This document shows positions 38,271-49,326 of a stretch of DNA of 64,000 nt, piece by piece. A program made the translations under genes and the position numbers. The stretch is taken from the NCBI RefSeq assembly GCF_029784155.1, contig NC_073693.1:138745988-138809987 (forward strand), given 5' to 3'. The DNA is from Uranotaenia lowii (Eukaryota; Arthropoda; Insecta; Diptera; Culicidae). Below the pieces are notes generated by a model, which had not been told where the DNA came from, searched no databases, and saw nothing but the letters and a program-made list of their open reading frames with translations. Position 1 is the stretch's first letter, and each line of letters opens with the position of its first letter.

Positions 38271-38727
38271 GGGGAAGTGTGGTGGGCCGCTACAAAAAAA
38301 AACTTGAAAAAAATAAAATAAGAAAAACTACAAAAAAACGAACAATATATTTGAGCAGGCGCCGTTTGATGTAATTTTTTCTATTTAGGAAATAGTCCAT
38401 AACTCGCAAAATTTTCGGAAATTCCAGCCATTCTCTACGTTGGAATGTTTATAAGGCTTTTCATTGAACACCTGAAGGAAAACCAGGGAGTTTTAATCGT
38501 AGGACTTGAGAAACAAACGTCTTGAAAAAAATATTGCTTTATCGGGTAAAAATTAAACATGGTAAATCTCACTCGCTCCAAATCAAAATAAATTATAAGC
38601 TTACCGGAAGGTTACAGGCCGAATTTCAGAAAAATCTGACCATGGGGAGGGGTTGCTTGAGTCTCAAGCAGGAATTTGGTTTGAAGGTATGTTGCTCGAG
38701 AGGAGCCAAAAATACTGGTTTTCATTA

Positions 38728-39880
38728 AAGGGTGATACGGTCAAAATTTGGTCAAGGGAAAACGCGTGTAAATCGGTGAAACCGTTTAATCAAAAAACCA
38801 AATTAAATTTCTTTTTCCAGTATAATTAGTATAAAATTCAGGAAAAATATTCAGTTAGGCTTCCGTTTTTCCAAATCCGAATTGCCGGGCCTTACGCTTA
38901 ACCCCTGCCATCAGATTTTGTACAGCAACCTTGTCCACCTTGTTCGCCACAGAAAGCCAGTTTGCCTTGAACTGCTGCTGGTCCTTAGCAGTTTTTTTGG
39001 TCTTCTTTAGATTCCGCTTGACAATAGCCCAGTATTTCTCAATTGGGCGGAGCTCTGGCGTGTTGGGAGGGTTCTTGTCCTTGGGAACCACCTGCACCTT
39101 GTTGGCGGCGTACCACTCCATGGCCTTTTTATCGTAATGACAAGATGCCAAATCCGGCCAAAACAGTACGGACCAACCGTGTTTCTTTAGGAATGGCAGC
39201 AGACGTTTATTCAAACACTCTTTCACGTAAATTTCTTGGTTGACAGTCCCGGAAGCTATGAAAATGCTGCTTTCCAAGTCACAGGTACTGATGGCTTGCC
39301 AAACCAGATATTTCTTCGCGAACTTTGACAGTTTCAGGTGCTTAAAAATATCTGCTACCTTTCCCCTTCCTTTTGCCGTATAAAACTCCTGTCCCGGAAG
39401 CTGCTTGCAGTCGGCTTTGACGTAGGTTTCGTCGTCCATTACCACGCAGTCAAACTTCGTCAGCATCGTCGTGTACAGTCTCCGGGATCGCGCTTTGGCC
39501 GTCGTATTTTGTTTATCATCGCGATAGTTCGGCTCGTTTTTTGGCTCGATGCACGGTTGTTGATGATACACCCAGCTTATTTGCGGCATCTCGGAGAGAG
39601 AGATTAGGGTTTCGCTTGAAACTACCGGCAACTCTCGTTGTCGTCTCAGCGGCTTCCGGTTTTCGACTTCCCCCCGATCCAGACTTCCTGGCTGTCGACA
39701 AACGTTCCGCAAACACTTTAATTACATTTGTAGCAGTTGATTTGGCAACTTTTAGCGATTTTGCCAGCTTTGCGTGCGAGTAGCTCGGATTTTCGCGATG
39801 CGCGAGCAAAATTTTGATACGCTGCTCTTCTTCCTTGGACGACATTTTGACAACTGGAGAGTGAATTCCAAAATCAAAAT
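38728..39880 (-). mobile_element. Mariner-type (DD37E) transposon copy C, one end replaced by satellite
   Basis: The low-coordinate terminal repeat AAGGGTGATACGGTCAAAAT is intact beside TA (38726-38727). On the other side homology to copies A and B stops at 39880, about 35 bp upstream of the transposase start. The 10-bp satellite begins at 39886 in place of the missing terminal repeat. Confidence 0.92.
38855..39845 (-). pseudogene. DD37E transposase, copy C, nearly full length with one 29-bp deletion
   Basis: The best preserved transposase here. It runs from MSSKEEEQR (ATG at 39845) to GKTEA (stop at 38855). N-terminal helix-turn-helix regions come first, then VVMDDETYV (first Asp), FWPDLASCHY (second Asp) and TPELRPIEKYW. 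The Glu of RPIE lies 37 residues after the second Asp, which defines DD37E. A 29-bp deletion relative to copy B, between ATCG microhomologies near 39523-39530, removes the SYKKVVTPN region and shifts the frame, so two overlapping frames (39516-39899 and 38855-39712) each carry half of the protein. Apart from this the catalytic part is open. Confidence 0.93.
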
Positions 39881-39885
39881 TGGGG

Positions 39886-40082
39886 TCATGTCTTGTCATG
39901 TCTTGTCATGTCTTGTTATGTCTTGTTATGTCTTGTCATGTCTTGTCATGTCTTGTCATGTCTTGTCATGTCTTGTCATGTCTTGTCATGTCTTGTCATG
40001 TCTTGTCATGTCTTGTCATGTCTTGTCATGTCTTGTCATGTCTTGTCATGTCTTGTCATGTCTTGTCATGTCTCGTCATGTC
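39886..40082 (+). repeat. 10-bp satellite (TCATGTCTTG)n
   Basis: About 19.7 copies of TCATGTCTTG with a few C/T variants, starting right at the broken end of mariner C. Because 10 is not a multiple of 3 and the unit has no stop codon, all three frames stay open (MSCHVLSCLV-type); these are artefacts. Confidence 0.97.
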
Positions 40083-41470
40083 CCTATTATCAAAAATCAG
40101 TTCGGTAATTAGCTTCTAATCTTCCATTAGGCTCATCTGGTTTACTCAATTAATCCTCGATTAATTAAGTAAACTATTGCAAATCAAGCAATCTTGGCCA
40201 ATATTTCAACAATTTGAAGATGAGACAAAAAAAAGGAAACGGAAAACATTTCAACAACCCGTCCGTCGAAATGCCGGCAGAGTTCCTAATACTTGTAGCC
40301 GCTAGACTCTCGAAGAGATCTGGTTAACCTGAACAAACTTTCATCAACCGACGACCTTCTCGTGCTTGTGGGTTTGGGACTTTTTTCGTGTTGATGATGA
40401 TGATGCTGAAATGATGATGGCAATGACTGGCTGCTGCTATCGGGTCTGGTCCGGAGGCATTCGGATCTGTGTCAACACAACCGTTAACAGAAACCCAACC
40501 TTCTCTTCTCCCAAAGTGCGGCCAGCAGTTTCGTCGGAATTTGAGGTAAGTATAAACCTTGTGCTGAAGTTTGCGGAAACCCAGCCACATGATTAGGGGA
40601 GTTTATTTCGGTTCAACTACTTTTGAACAGATATTTCGAAGGTATTGGAACCTGTGCTGGACGGTGCTCATAAACGCACAATTTGTTTAACAAGAACTTC
40701 TTTGGTGATAGTTTTGAAGAACCTCGCTTCCGAACATTTCGACCGTTTGGAACTTCCATAAATCCCAAGAGAAAACTTCAAAATGTGGGGGTGAGTGTAA
40801 CGCAAAACCAACCAGGAGGACAGCAAAGCAAAGGTTAAACGTGTTGCTCTGAGTTGTCGGTTCTTCTTTTTGGTAAACACACTCTATAAAGTTTGAGTTT
40901 ATCATCATATTCTTCTTTCGGGGTCGTTGGAATTTCTTCGTAAAGCTGCTGCCGCCATGAATAAACTTTAGAAGTTTGTGCCTTTGGAAAATACTTTTCC
41001 CGATATCAACCTTTTGGCAGCTGCTGTTTGTGGTTCAAAGCTGTTTAAACATAACGCAATAAAGCAGCCGTTTAAAGGATGAGATCAAGTGCAATTTGGC
41101 ACCTGGTACCAATGAGATAGAGAAGTTTTTCAATCAATGGATTAGAGAATTCAGGATCAACTCAATATAGAATTCACACTTAAAGACCTAGAAAAGTGGG
41201 AACGTCCGATTTGCACCTTATAAATATCTATGGATCAATTGAACTTCTGCCCGAAAGCTGGATAAGTGGAGTCGGGAGCCCCGAGAAAAAAAATATATTC
41301 AAAAGCAAGGCCAAAAATAAGAATTTTAGCTGAATGCCAAAAAAAAGTGCTTAAAATTAAAGAAATAATAAAAAAAAAGAAATCAAAATAAAAAAGTGGT
41401 AGCCAAGGTTTATTTATACCAGTTCAGAGGGCCTTTTTGGAATTTTCGAATATTTACTCGTCCATACATA
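40083..41470. other. Unique, less AT-rich island with a donor-like site
   Basis: 40250-41050 is complex and without repeats. GAG|GTAAGT at 40540-40548 is a strong 5' splice-site match. Upstream a frame is open from 40366, but its sequence (DDDDAEMMMAM...) has no recognisable domain. Possible conserved non-coding DNA or an unrecognised exon. Confidence 0.3.
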
Positions 41471-41473
41471 TAA

Positions 41474-42345
41474 GGGGCCGTCCATAAATGATGTCATTCG
41501 TTAGGGGGGGAGAGGGGATTTCGATTTTTGTGACAATTTGTGACATTGGGGGGGGGGGGGTCAGCTTGAACGTGACATCACATATTGTTACAAAAAACGG
41601 CAAAACAATAATAAATAATGTTATCCTAAATTCAATAAAATTATACGACGTAAACTTTATGAGCATAAGAAAGTTCACAAGAACACTTCCACTGCAACAC
41701 TTAGGAAAGTCCGCCCCACTAAAATTGTGGCAAAACGTGTACAGGAATGCTATGCTATTCTAACCTCTGGAGAAGATTTGGATTGCGAATTGATTGAGAA
41801 GAGTAATTAAATTTGAATGGTTTCTCAGACATCGTCGCTGATGCTGCAGCTACTGCCTCGACTTTTTTTTAAAGACATACGCCGTCTTAGCCGATTTAGG
41901 CTTTACAGACTGAATAAATGACGTGGACAACTTAAGGTTAACATTTAACACCCAGATCCCGGTTAACAGATGGGAATCGAACCCATGCCGTCAGTGGATC
42001 AGCGGTTACCGTCTTACCACGCTAACCACTCGACCATTGAGACTTTCCCAGTCATTGATATGGAAGGTCATCAACATAATCTTTGAACTAATGATTTAAA
42101 TGTGTTTTAAGCAATGATTGAAGGCTTGTTAAAGAATGGTAACCTTTTTTTCAATTCTTTGATTAAGACTGATAAATTTGAAATAAATACACATTTTTAA
42201 ACAAATTTCTAAAGACTTCAAAATTTTATCCCGGAAGGGGAGGGGGCTTTGAAAACGTGACGTAATACAAAAAGGGGGGTGACGTAAATTGTGACAATAT
42301 GTGACAAGGGGGGGATTTTGCGTGACATCATTAATGGACGGCCCC
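41474..42345. mobile_element. PIF/Harbinger-like MITE containing a SINE
   Basis: Inverted ends GGGGCCGTCCATAAATGATG (left) and GGGGCCGTCCATTAATGATG (right, read inwards), both continuing to TCA, flanked by TAA at 41471-41473 and 42346-42348. A 3-bp TAA target and G-rich ends fit PIF/Harbinger. GTGACATTGG/TTGTGACAA subterminal words with G-runs occur at both ends. No transposase. The insertion at 41863-42045 is a SINE. Confidence 0.8.
41863..42045 (-). mobile_element. tRNA-derived SINE
   Basis: On minus: an RNA polymerase III A box TGGTCGAGTGG (42026-42036), a B box GGTTCGATTCC (41973-41983), then a tRNA-unrelated body and an A-rich tail (41863-41870). Box spacing fits a tRNA with a longer variable region. 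I do not assign a named family. Confidence 0.82.
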
Positions 42346-44085
42346 TAACTTGAAGGCCCCTTGGACGTATAAATCAAACCTTTTTTATGGCTATGTTATG
42401 AAAGTGTGACTTCGATATTTTTAAATTTAACTTCCGAGTGCATACGAATCAAAAAATTGTTCTGATTTTTTTTCCAAAATTTTCGAAGTAATTCACTATT
42501 GTGCAATAAAACATTTTGAACTATTTTAATGCATTTAAATTTAATTATTTATTATAAAATCCAAAAAAAAAAACGGATATAAAAGAAATTATTTACTTTA
42601 ACTTTTGAACAATTAAATCTATGAACATAAATAATTCTCAGTAAGAGGAAAATAAATTTGTTTACGCCGAGAAAAAATACTCAAACTGATTATTTGTAAA
42701 GTTTATCTATTTTTACCTGTGTTGATAGTTTTGAAGAATTTTGTAAGAGTTAAATTCGAAAAAAAAAGTGTAAAGTTGTAAAACGTGTTTGGAATTGAAG
42801 AAATCTTTTATACTGTAGATAACTAAGAAACGATTTAACCAAAAACTACTGAGTCATTAATATTTTTTTAAATAAGTCCAAGCTCAATTCACTTGTTCAC
42901 ATCGTTTCTGAAGGGATGTTTGTTGAAGTGCGGTGAATTTAGTGATCGTGATTTAATCGATTTTTATTGAATCGATTACACTTAAAAATCCTATATTTGC
43001 TTATGTCGGAAAGTTCCTATTAACAGTTAAGCAATCGTTACTGAAACATTTGTGATAACTGCAAATTTGGCTAATATCGACCAAATAAGCCAAGCCATCT
43101 TGTTGAAGTGAAGCTTCACATTTTCTACCTAACAACCAAGGGGCTGAAAGAGAAGAAAACTTCCGAACTGACATTTCAGTACCGCACTGACGTTTTGGTA
43201 CCAAAATGCCATTGAAATCAAATGAGAACTTACGTTCTGGTTCCAAAAAGTCAGTACGGTCCATAGTACTTTGAAATAGACAAGGTAGGCTATTCCGCCC
43301 TTTCTACTGTGTTGGTGAAAGGCTCCAAAAATAGTTATGAGAATTGTTAGCAAATGTAAATTATGAAAAAATATGAGCTCATGCTTTTTAACACTATCAA
43401 CTATGTTTGGCTCTTTGAATTATTAAAAAGTTTTATTTGGTGGGTTTTTGGCGCCTCAAAAACAAAAATTTTGTTGATTTTTGTAATTTGATAGTGAAAA
43501 TTTTCAAAGTAATCTGACAAAACGACTAATAGAAACAATGTACACTGCTTATTTCATGAAATCTTTGCTAAGAATGCTGGAATTTTTTGCGCTGATTTTA
43601 TCATGAATTCGGGGACGACGACGAAATTCTCTTTTTATTGTTCACAATATGTACAATACTAGGAAATTCATTGCAAACTTACCGTTTCATATGACCTCTG
43701 AGAATCAATCTTTGATTTCATGAACTTTTCAGAATAAACAAACAGCCGATAAAGACAAAATTATTGATTTTGATTTCTATTCCATAGAAAACCAGTAATA
43801 TTTCATAACTTTAGGGAATAGACTACGAAGAAAGACTAGGAACAATATATGCAAAGGAAAAATAAGCTGCAAATCAGCAAGGCGAGTAAAGTTTGAATTA
43901 TGAAGCAGTCTTATAATTAATCAGGGGGTTCATTTCGAACGGAAATCGCTTGTACCGTTAGGAATAAGGACAGTTGAAGAGGAAAAAAGATCGCAATATG
44001 CTTGAAGGAAATTAAATCGTCTAGTCATAGTAAGCTTGGAAAATAAAGATCAGATTTAACTTAAATCATTTAAGGCATTTGTTAA
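42346..44085. other. AT-rich DNA, no gene
   Basis: Nothing recognised apart from about 43180-43300, which shares CCTACCTTG/TATTTCAAA-type sequence, inverted, with 47505-47540. Confidence 0.4.
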
Positions 44086-44158
44086 CGCGAATGGAAGTGT
44101 TTTAATTTCGGGTTTGAATAGAAGAAAATGAAAATAAAATGGCCTAAAATCACTACAT

Positions 44159-44170
44159 TGGCGCAGTCGG
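44159..44170 (+). promoter_or_regulatory. tRNA-Ser-type primer binding site
   Basis: TGGCGCAGTCGG one base after the CA end of the left terminal repeat. It would prime minus-strand DNA synthesis on the element's RNA. Confidence 0.65.
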
Positions 44171-45086
44171 TGGCAAGAACTCTACAGAGTGAAAGATGTG
44201 GTCTAAAGTTTAAAGTCAATTTCATAACACGACTCGATGGAATGTAAATGGAATGAAAACAAATGAAATGTGTCAGCAAATTGATTCAATGAGTGCGGCA
44301 ATAAATTGAACTTGTATTTGCTTGTGTTTGATGAAGTGATTTCAATTTGAAGAAAACAACAAAGCAGTGTCCGCAAAACAATGAATAAAAATCTGTGTAA
44401 TGGAAAAAGTTGATGTTGATTTGGAGTCAAAATCCTGGCTGACCAGCTACCAGGTACATTAACATGTGGTAATTTGTTTTTCTCATTGCAAGATAATCTC
44501 ACAATACGAACATTTAGAAACTTGAAAAAAGCATGACATACTTAAGTTCGGTTATTCTATTTTTAATTAGAATCGAGAAAATTACATTTGAGAGTTGATT
44601 TTTTTCCCATGAGAAGAAAGATAAACAAGTGTTGTTAAATACAGTTTTGAAAAGGTAATTGGAAAATACAGAGAAAAACGTATATAATTGCAAAATAACG
44701 ACGAGTGACAATATGTTGAAAACAGATTGTGAGTAACAAGAGCTTTAAACTTACTCTTCAAAGCCTGGGTGGTTCTGTTTATTTAAATTCAATATGCTAA
44801 CGAACTATATTTTTTGAAAAAATCTAGCTACATGAAAAACTATTAAATGAAACATATCCGGAATGAATAGATCAATAAGAGAAATCATCATATCATACAT
44901 TTTGAATGACTTGCGTGACATTAAGTAAAACATTAATGGTGGTTGAAAACAGTGGAAGTTTTTATTTATGAATACAAATAAAAATAAAACATAAGTACAA
45001 TTTCTCAAGTGGCATTATTTTAATCGAAAAAGGAGAAAAACGCATAAAAATAAATTATTTTGACTAGTCCTGGAGTGGCAATAAAA

Positions 45087-46440
45087 TATCTGCATGATTG
45101 AGAATGCATGTAGATCGTTTCTCTGTTAATGTTAAAATAAATGAATGGATAAAAAACTTAAAATACATCTCTTCATACTTCGAGTCGCTTTATTCATTTT
45201 TGAAATATTTTTCATACCTCGAGTGGTCAATTCATATGAAATTTATTAATATAAAAAAACAGAAATTTATGAAAAGAAGAGCAATGTCTCGAGTGACATA
45301 ATTATAAAAAAGGAAAGAATTTTAAAAAATAATGATGAAAAACAGGCCTCAAGTGGCTAAATGGTTGCAAAAATAAAACATATCTGCATGATTAAAATGC
45401 ATTATGTCTCGAGTGACGATATGTTTGAAAAATAACGAATGAATAAAAGAGCTTTAATTGTAACTCTTCTTACCTCGAGTGGTTTTATTCATTTAAAATT
45501 TATGAAATCAAAAGAAGAACATACAATTTATAAAAAAGGGGCAATCTCTCGAGTGACATAATTATAAGAAAAATGGAGAATTAAAAGAAATCAATGATGA
45601 TACACAAGCCTCGAGTGGCTACATGCTTAAAATAAAATAACATATCTGCATGATTAAAATGCATTATGTCTCGAGTGACGATATATTTCAAAAATAACGA
45701 ATGAATAAAAGAGCTTTAATTGTAACTCTTCATACCTCGATTGGTTTTATTCATTTAAAATTTATGAAAAACATAAATTTATGAAAAAAAGCAATATCTC
45801 GAGTGACAAATTTATAAGAAAAATGGAGAATTAAAAGAAATCAATGATGATACACAAGCCTCGAGTGGCTAAATGACTCGAAAAAAACATATCTGCAGGA
45901 TTAAAATGCATTATGTCTTGAGTGACGATATGTTTGAAAAAAAAAAATATGAATGAATAAAAGAGTTTTAAATATAACTCTTCATACCTCGAGTGGTTTT
46001 ATTCATTTGAAATTTATTAAACCAAAAAAAAACAGAAGTTTTCGAAAAAAGAGCAATGTCTCGAGTGACATTATTATAAAAAAAATGAAGGATTAAAAAA
46101 ATAATGTAGATAATCAGGCCTCAAGTGGCTAAATAATAACAAAAAAAACATATCTGCATGATTAAAATGCATTATGTCTCTAGTGACGATATGTTTGAAA
46201 AAAAAAAAAAATGAATGAATAAAAGAGCTCAAAATATAACTCTTCATACCTCGAGTGGTTTTATTGATTTGAAATTAATGACATCAAAAGAAAAACAAAA
46301 AATTTAAAAAGAGCAATGTCTCGAGTGACATACCTAGTTATAAAAAATGAACAAATAAAAGAAACTAATGATGATAAACAGGCATCGAGTGACTAAATGA
46401 TTGCAAAAATAACATATCTGCATGATTAAAATGCATTATG
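45087..46440 (+). repeat. Higher-order tandem repeat (~260 bp = 4 x ~65 bp)
   Basis: TATCTGCATGATTAAAATGC-type landmarks at about 45087, 45381, 45643, 45890, 46151 and 46415 give a period of about 247-294 bp. Within each unit a CTCGAGTGAC or CCTCGAGTGG motif recurs every 58-74 bp in a fixed order (GTGAC, then GTGG forms). Related single motifs extend out to about 44705 and 46500. No coding potential. Confidence 0.9.
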
Positions 46441-47431
46441 TCAGGAAAACAAAACGTTTATGTAAAAGAAAAACAACAAGAAAAAGTTTTAAAACAAGCT
46501 TCGAGTGGCTGGCCAAAAAAAATAGAGACATTAATATTAGTGATGAATTGAGTTCCGATCGGCGACATTAACATGAATAGTTAATACAAACATTTGCTAC
46601 ATTTATCTTTGAACCACTTGCGGTCTAATGTATGACATTAGATTCTTATGGATCATTTTTCCACGCATAGTGTTTGTTTAATTGTTAAAAAATTTCAAGG
46701 GTATGTCGGAACCAATGTTAGTAAAAAAGTTCAATAAGGATGATCGAGAACATATTTTAAATTTTCATATGACATTATTTTAATACACGTTTGTATTAAA
46801 ATATGTGAATTATGTGAAAAGAAAAAAAGAAATTTTGTTTTCGACAAGAGTCTATTATGTTAATTAAAAATAATCAAAATTTTACTCTATAAATGTAATT
46901 CGAAATACTTAAACGAAATTTTTCTTGACTAAAAAGAAATTTAAAAAATGAACATGTTATTTTTATAGCTAGTGTACTTTAATGGAACTCTCACTTGTGA
47001 TTAGGCTTCTAACAGTAATTTAAAGTTCCAGGTTTCCGAGAGTATTCAGACAACAATTCTGATGTGAAAACAAATAATTTTGAAATATTTTTTTTATAAT
47101 TTGTTTTTGAAGATATGAAATTCATTCGAGGTTATATTTGAAATATAATTTACTTTAAAAGAATTTAACGTCATTTTAAATAAAATATCGAGTGGATGTT
47201 TGAGTACCCTACCTAGAAAAATAGGATGTAATTGAAAATAACATTTAAAAAATAAAAAATGCATTTTAATACTCAATAATAATATTAAAAAAAATTAGTT
47301 AAAAAACATTTTTAATTTCAAAAATGATAAAAATTATTTGTTTGATATTCGCACATACGCGCGAATGGAAGTGTTATCATTTCAGGTTTGAATAGAAGAA
47401 AATGAAAATAAAATGGCCTAAAATCACTACA

Positions 47432-47582
47432 ATAACTATTTTTGTTTGTAGTAGGAATGTAGGAATGCCATGTACATACACGGAGCTGCCAAATGAGGTT
47501 AAGCGCAATGGCCTACCTGTTATATTTCAAAATACTATGAGTACGGTCCGTTTGTATGTGATTTGACAGTTGCTTCAGTCCT
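47432..47582. other. Short spacer right of the LTR-like unit
   Basis: Includes CCTACCTGTTATATTTCAAA, a diverged inverted relative of about 43258-43290. Confidence 0.4.
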
Positions 47583-47657
47583 TTGCTGCCAACACCTTTT
47601 TACAGTTCCCCTTCAGAAATCTTCTTTGCAGTTGGCGTCTTGCTGTTTGTTTACGAA

Positions 47658-47927
47658 ATGTCAACCACAAGCAGAATGGACAAAAACAAGCTTTCTACAC
47701 GATCCAATACCGCTTTATCAACACAACCGTTGGTAACAGCTTTGCCTAAACGGTCACGGGAGGATTTGACCCACTCGGACGAAGAAGTTGATTCTCTGAC
47801 TGACCTGTGGACACACATGCAGACAAAGTTCTCTGGACTGAACAACAGGATGAACCAAATGGAAAAGAAACTCGAAGCCGATATTGCAGCGACGAAATCA
47901 GATTTGAGCCAGCACCGCAACTTGTAA
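47658..47927 (+). CDS. Coiled-coil ORF fragment, perhaps LINE ORF1 or a host exon
   Basis: About 89 codons from the second Met (MSTTSRMDKNKLSTRS) to a TAA; the frame is open upstream to 47583. The first half is Ser/Thr-rich and polar with KRSREDLTHSDEEVDSL. The second half has heptad-like LTDLWTHMQ, FSGLNNRMNQ and MEKKLEADI, suggesting a short coiled coil. This layout resembles the N-terminal part of ORF1 proteins of mosquito non-LTR retrotransposons, but there is no zinc knuckle and no following ORF2. I do not recognise a named family. The codon mix is more protein-like than the surrounding AT-rich DNA. Confidence 0.35.
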   Translation: MSTTSRMDKNKLSTRSNTALSTQPLVTALPKRSREDLTHSDEEVDSLTDLWTHMQTKFSGLNNRMNQMEKKLEADIAATKSDLSQHRNL

Positions 47928-47935
47928 TCTCTCAC

Positions 47936-49324
47936 AACGTAGATCTCAACAAGAGAGTACCTTGCCTTGGCTGGTCTTGCCGCTGCTTTTCTATATGTAA
48001 CAACTTACTAATGATATTTTTGTAAAAGTTTCATTAGATTATTCAACAAAATTTACTATTCAAAAACCAAAAAAATATTGCCCTTTAAAATCACTCCGTT
48101 GGAGAACATGCTACCTCGAATCAAACGAACATCGAACGGATAAAGTCAAACAAAATAACAAGCCAAACACTCGAACTTTTCGAGTGCATCATGCTCTGTG
48201 AACTGTAGCAGCAAAATTTCACAGTCGGTTCATAATTATTTTCATTATTATTGTTATTATTGTTGTAGGCTCTTTTTCATTTTTTATATCTCAGACTTGA
48301 CAGCACAGTTGAACAAATCTCGCTCGTCCATTGGATTGTTCCACATTTTCATCATTATTTCCCACCGGATTCAAAAAGGAATAATAGTCGACCATCAGCA
48401 TAATAATGATCGGGTGATGGTAGACATTTAGGTCAAGCAGATTTTTTTTCAATTTTTTAATCATGAATTTTATATCCAGTTCTGTTCAGAGTTTTAACTT
48501 TGTTATAATTAAGAAACAAATCAAGACTAAAATATAACAAAATCATCCTAATTTCTAGTCTTTTCGAAATCTCAACATCGAAAACATGACATCAAACACA
48601 AAATACAAAATCTATTTATCTTGCCTTCCTCCTTTCCCCATTACCTTTTCACGAGGATTAATATGTTGCGGTTTGGTCTGAAACATTCGAAACAAGTGTC
48701 CATACGGGTCATCCACCTCGTGTACCGCATCATTATACTCTTCCTAAATGAACACAACGAGTTCGGTACGGGCCAAAGTACAGGACGAAAACGAACCCGG
48801 CAGGATTCTAACATGGCGCATGGACATCGAGGAAGCCACCAGGGACCGGAACCGAGAATAACCAGCAGAACCGATCATTCGATGGCTGCCGGACACGGTT
48901 AATCCAAAATAGAGCTACCTATACATATGCATAGATTACCGATATCGGATTCTAGCCACCTTCCGGCCATTATGGCTTCCGGTATTCTGGGTTCGTCGTG
49001 TGCTCTCAAATAGCAGATGCTGGCTGCCCAGCTTAGTACCCAGTGCCCAGAGTTCGATCTGTTCTCCGGGTGTTTTATTGTCAGCAGGGGTAAAATGAAA
49101 ATTTAAGCAACATAATTGAATAAATTACAATGCACATTGACCGGGTGGCCTCCTGGGGCTGCAAGAGTCAGGCCGAGCCAGGCCAATCAGGTAATAGACG
49201 GATAATGCATAAAAGGGCTTCCGGTGCGGTGTCGGGAAGCAAGGGAGGGATTGAACTCTAGGGTAGATGTGACCAGTGTGGAGCTAGAACGTTGATTCAA
49301 TGTTTTTCATTAGCTACTAAATAG
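47936..49324. other. Unique DNA with a less AT-rich island
   Basis: 48600-49300 is complex and repeat-free with many short GC-richer words. A 93-codon frame at 48621-48902 has no motif. Possible conserved non-coding DNA. Confidence 0.35.
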
Positions 49325-49326
49325 TA

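Larger units (their letters stand above)
44086..47431 (+). mobile_element. Non-autonomous LTR-retroelement-like unit
   Basis: Two direct copies of a 72-bp sequence (44086-44157 and 47360-47431, 69/72 identical) bracket 3.2 kb. Each contains AATAAA and ends ...CACTACA. Directly after the first copy comes TGGCGCAGTCG (44159-44169), complementary to an insect tRNA-Ser 3' end with CCA and the typical primer site of some Ty3/gypsy elements. No gag, protease, reverse transcriptase or integrase is found. No clear polypurine tract or target duplication was found, and the outer limits of the terminal repeats are uncertain. Confidence 0.6.

Noticed and set aside
39774..40119. Cys/His/Val/Leu repeat proteins in three frames
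   Set aside because: Product of the 10-bp satellite, which lacks stop codons.
43180..43300. Inverted pair with 47505-47540 as terminal repeats of one element
   Set aside because: The match is short and about 80 percent, and the flanks do not line up as transposon ends.
45087..46440. CRISPR-like regular array
   Set aside because: Spacing and motif regularity reflect a two-level tandem repeat. Spacers are not unique, and the eukaryotic transposon context rules CRISPR out.
44086..47431. Autonomous LTR retrotransposon or endogenous retrovirus
   Set aside because: No gag, protease, reverse transcriptase, integrase or envelope motif in any frame.
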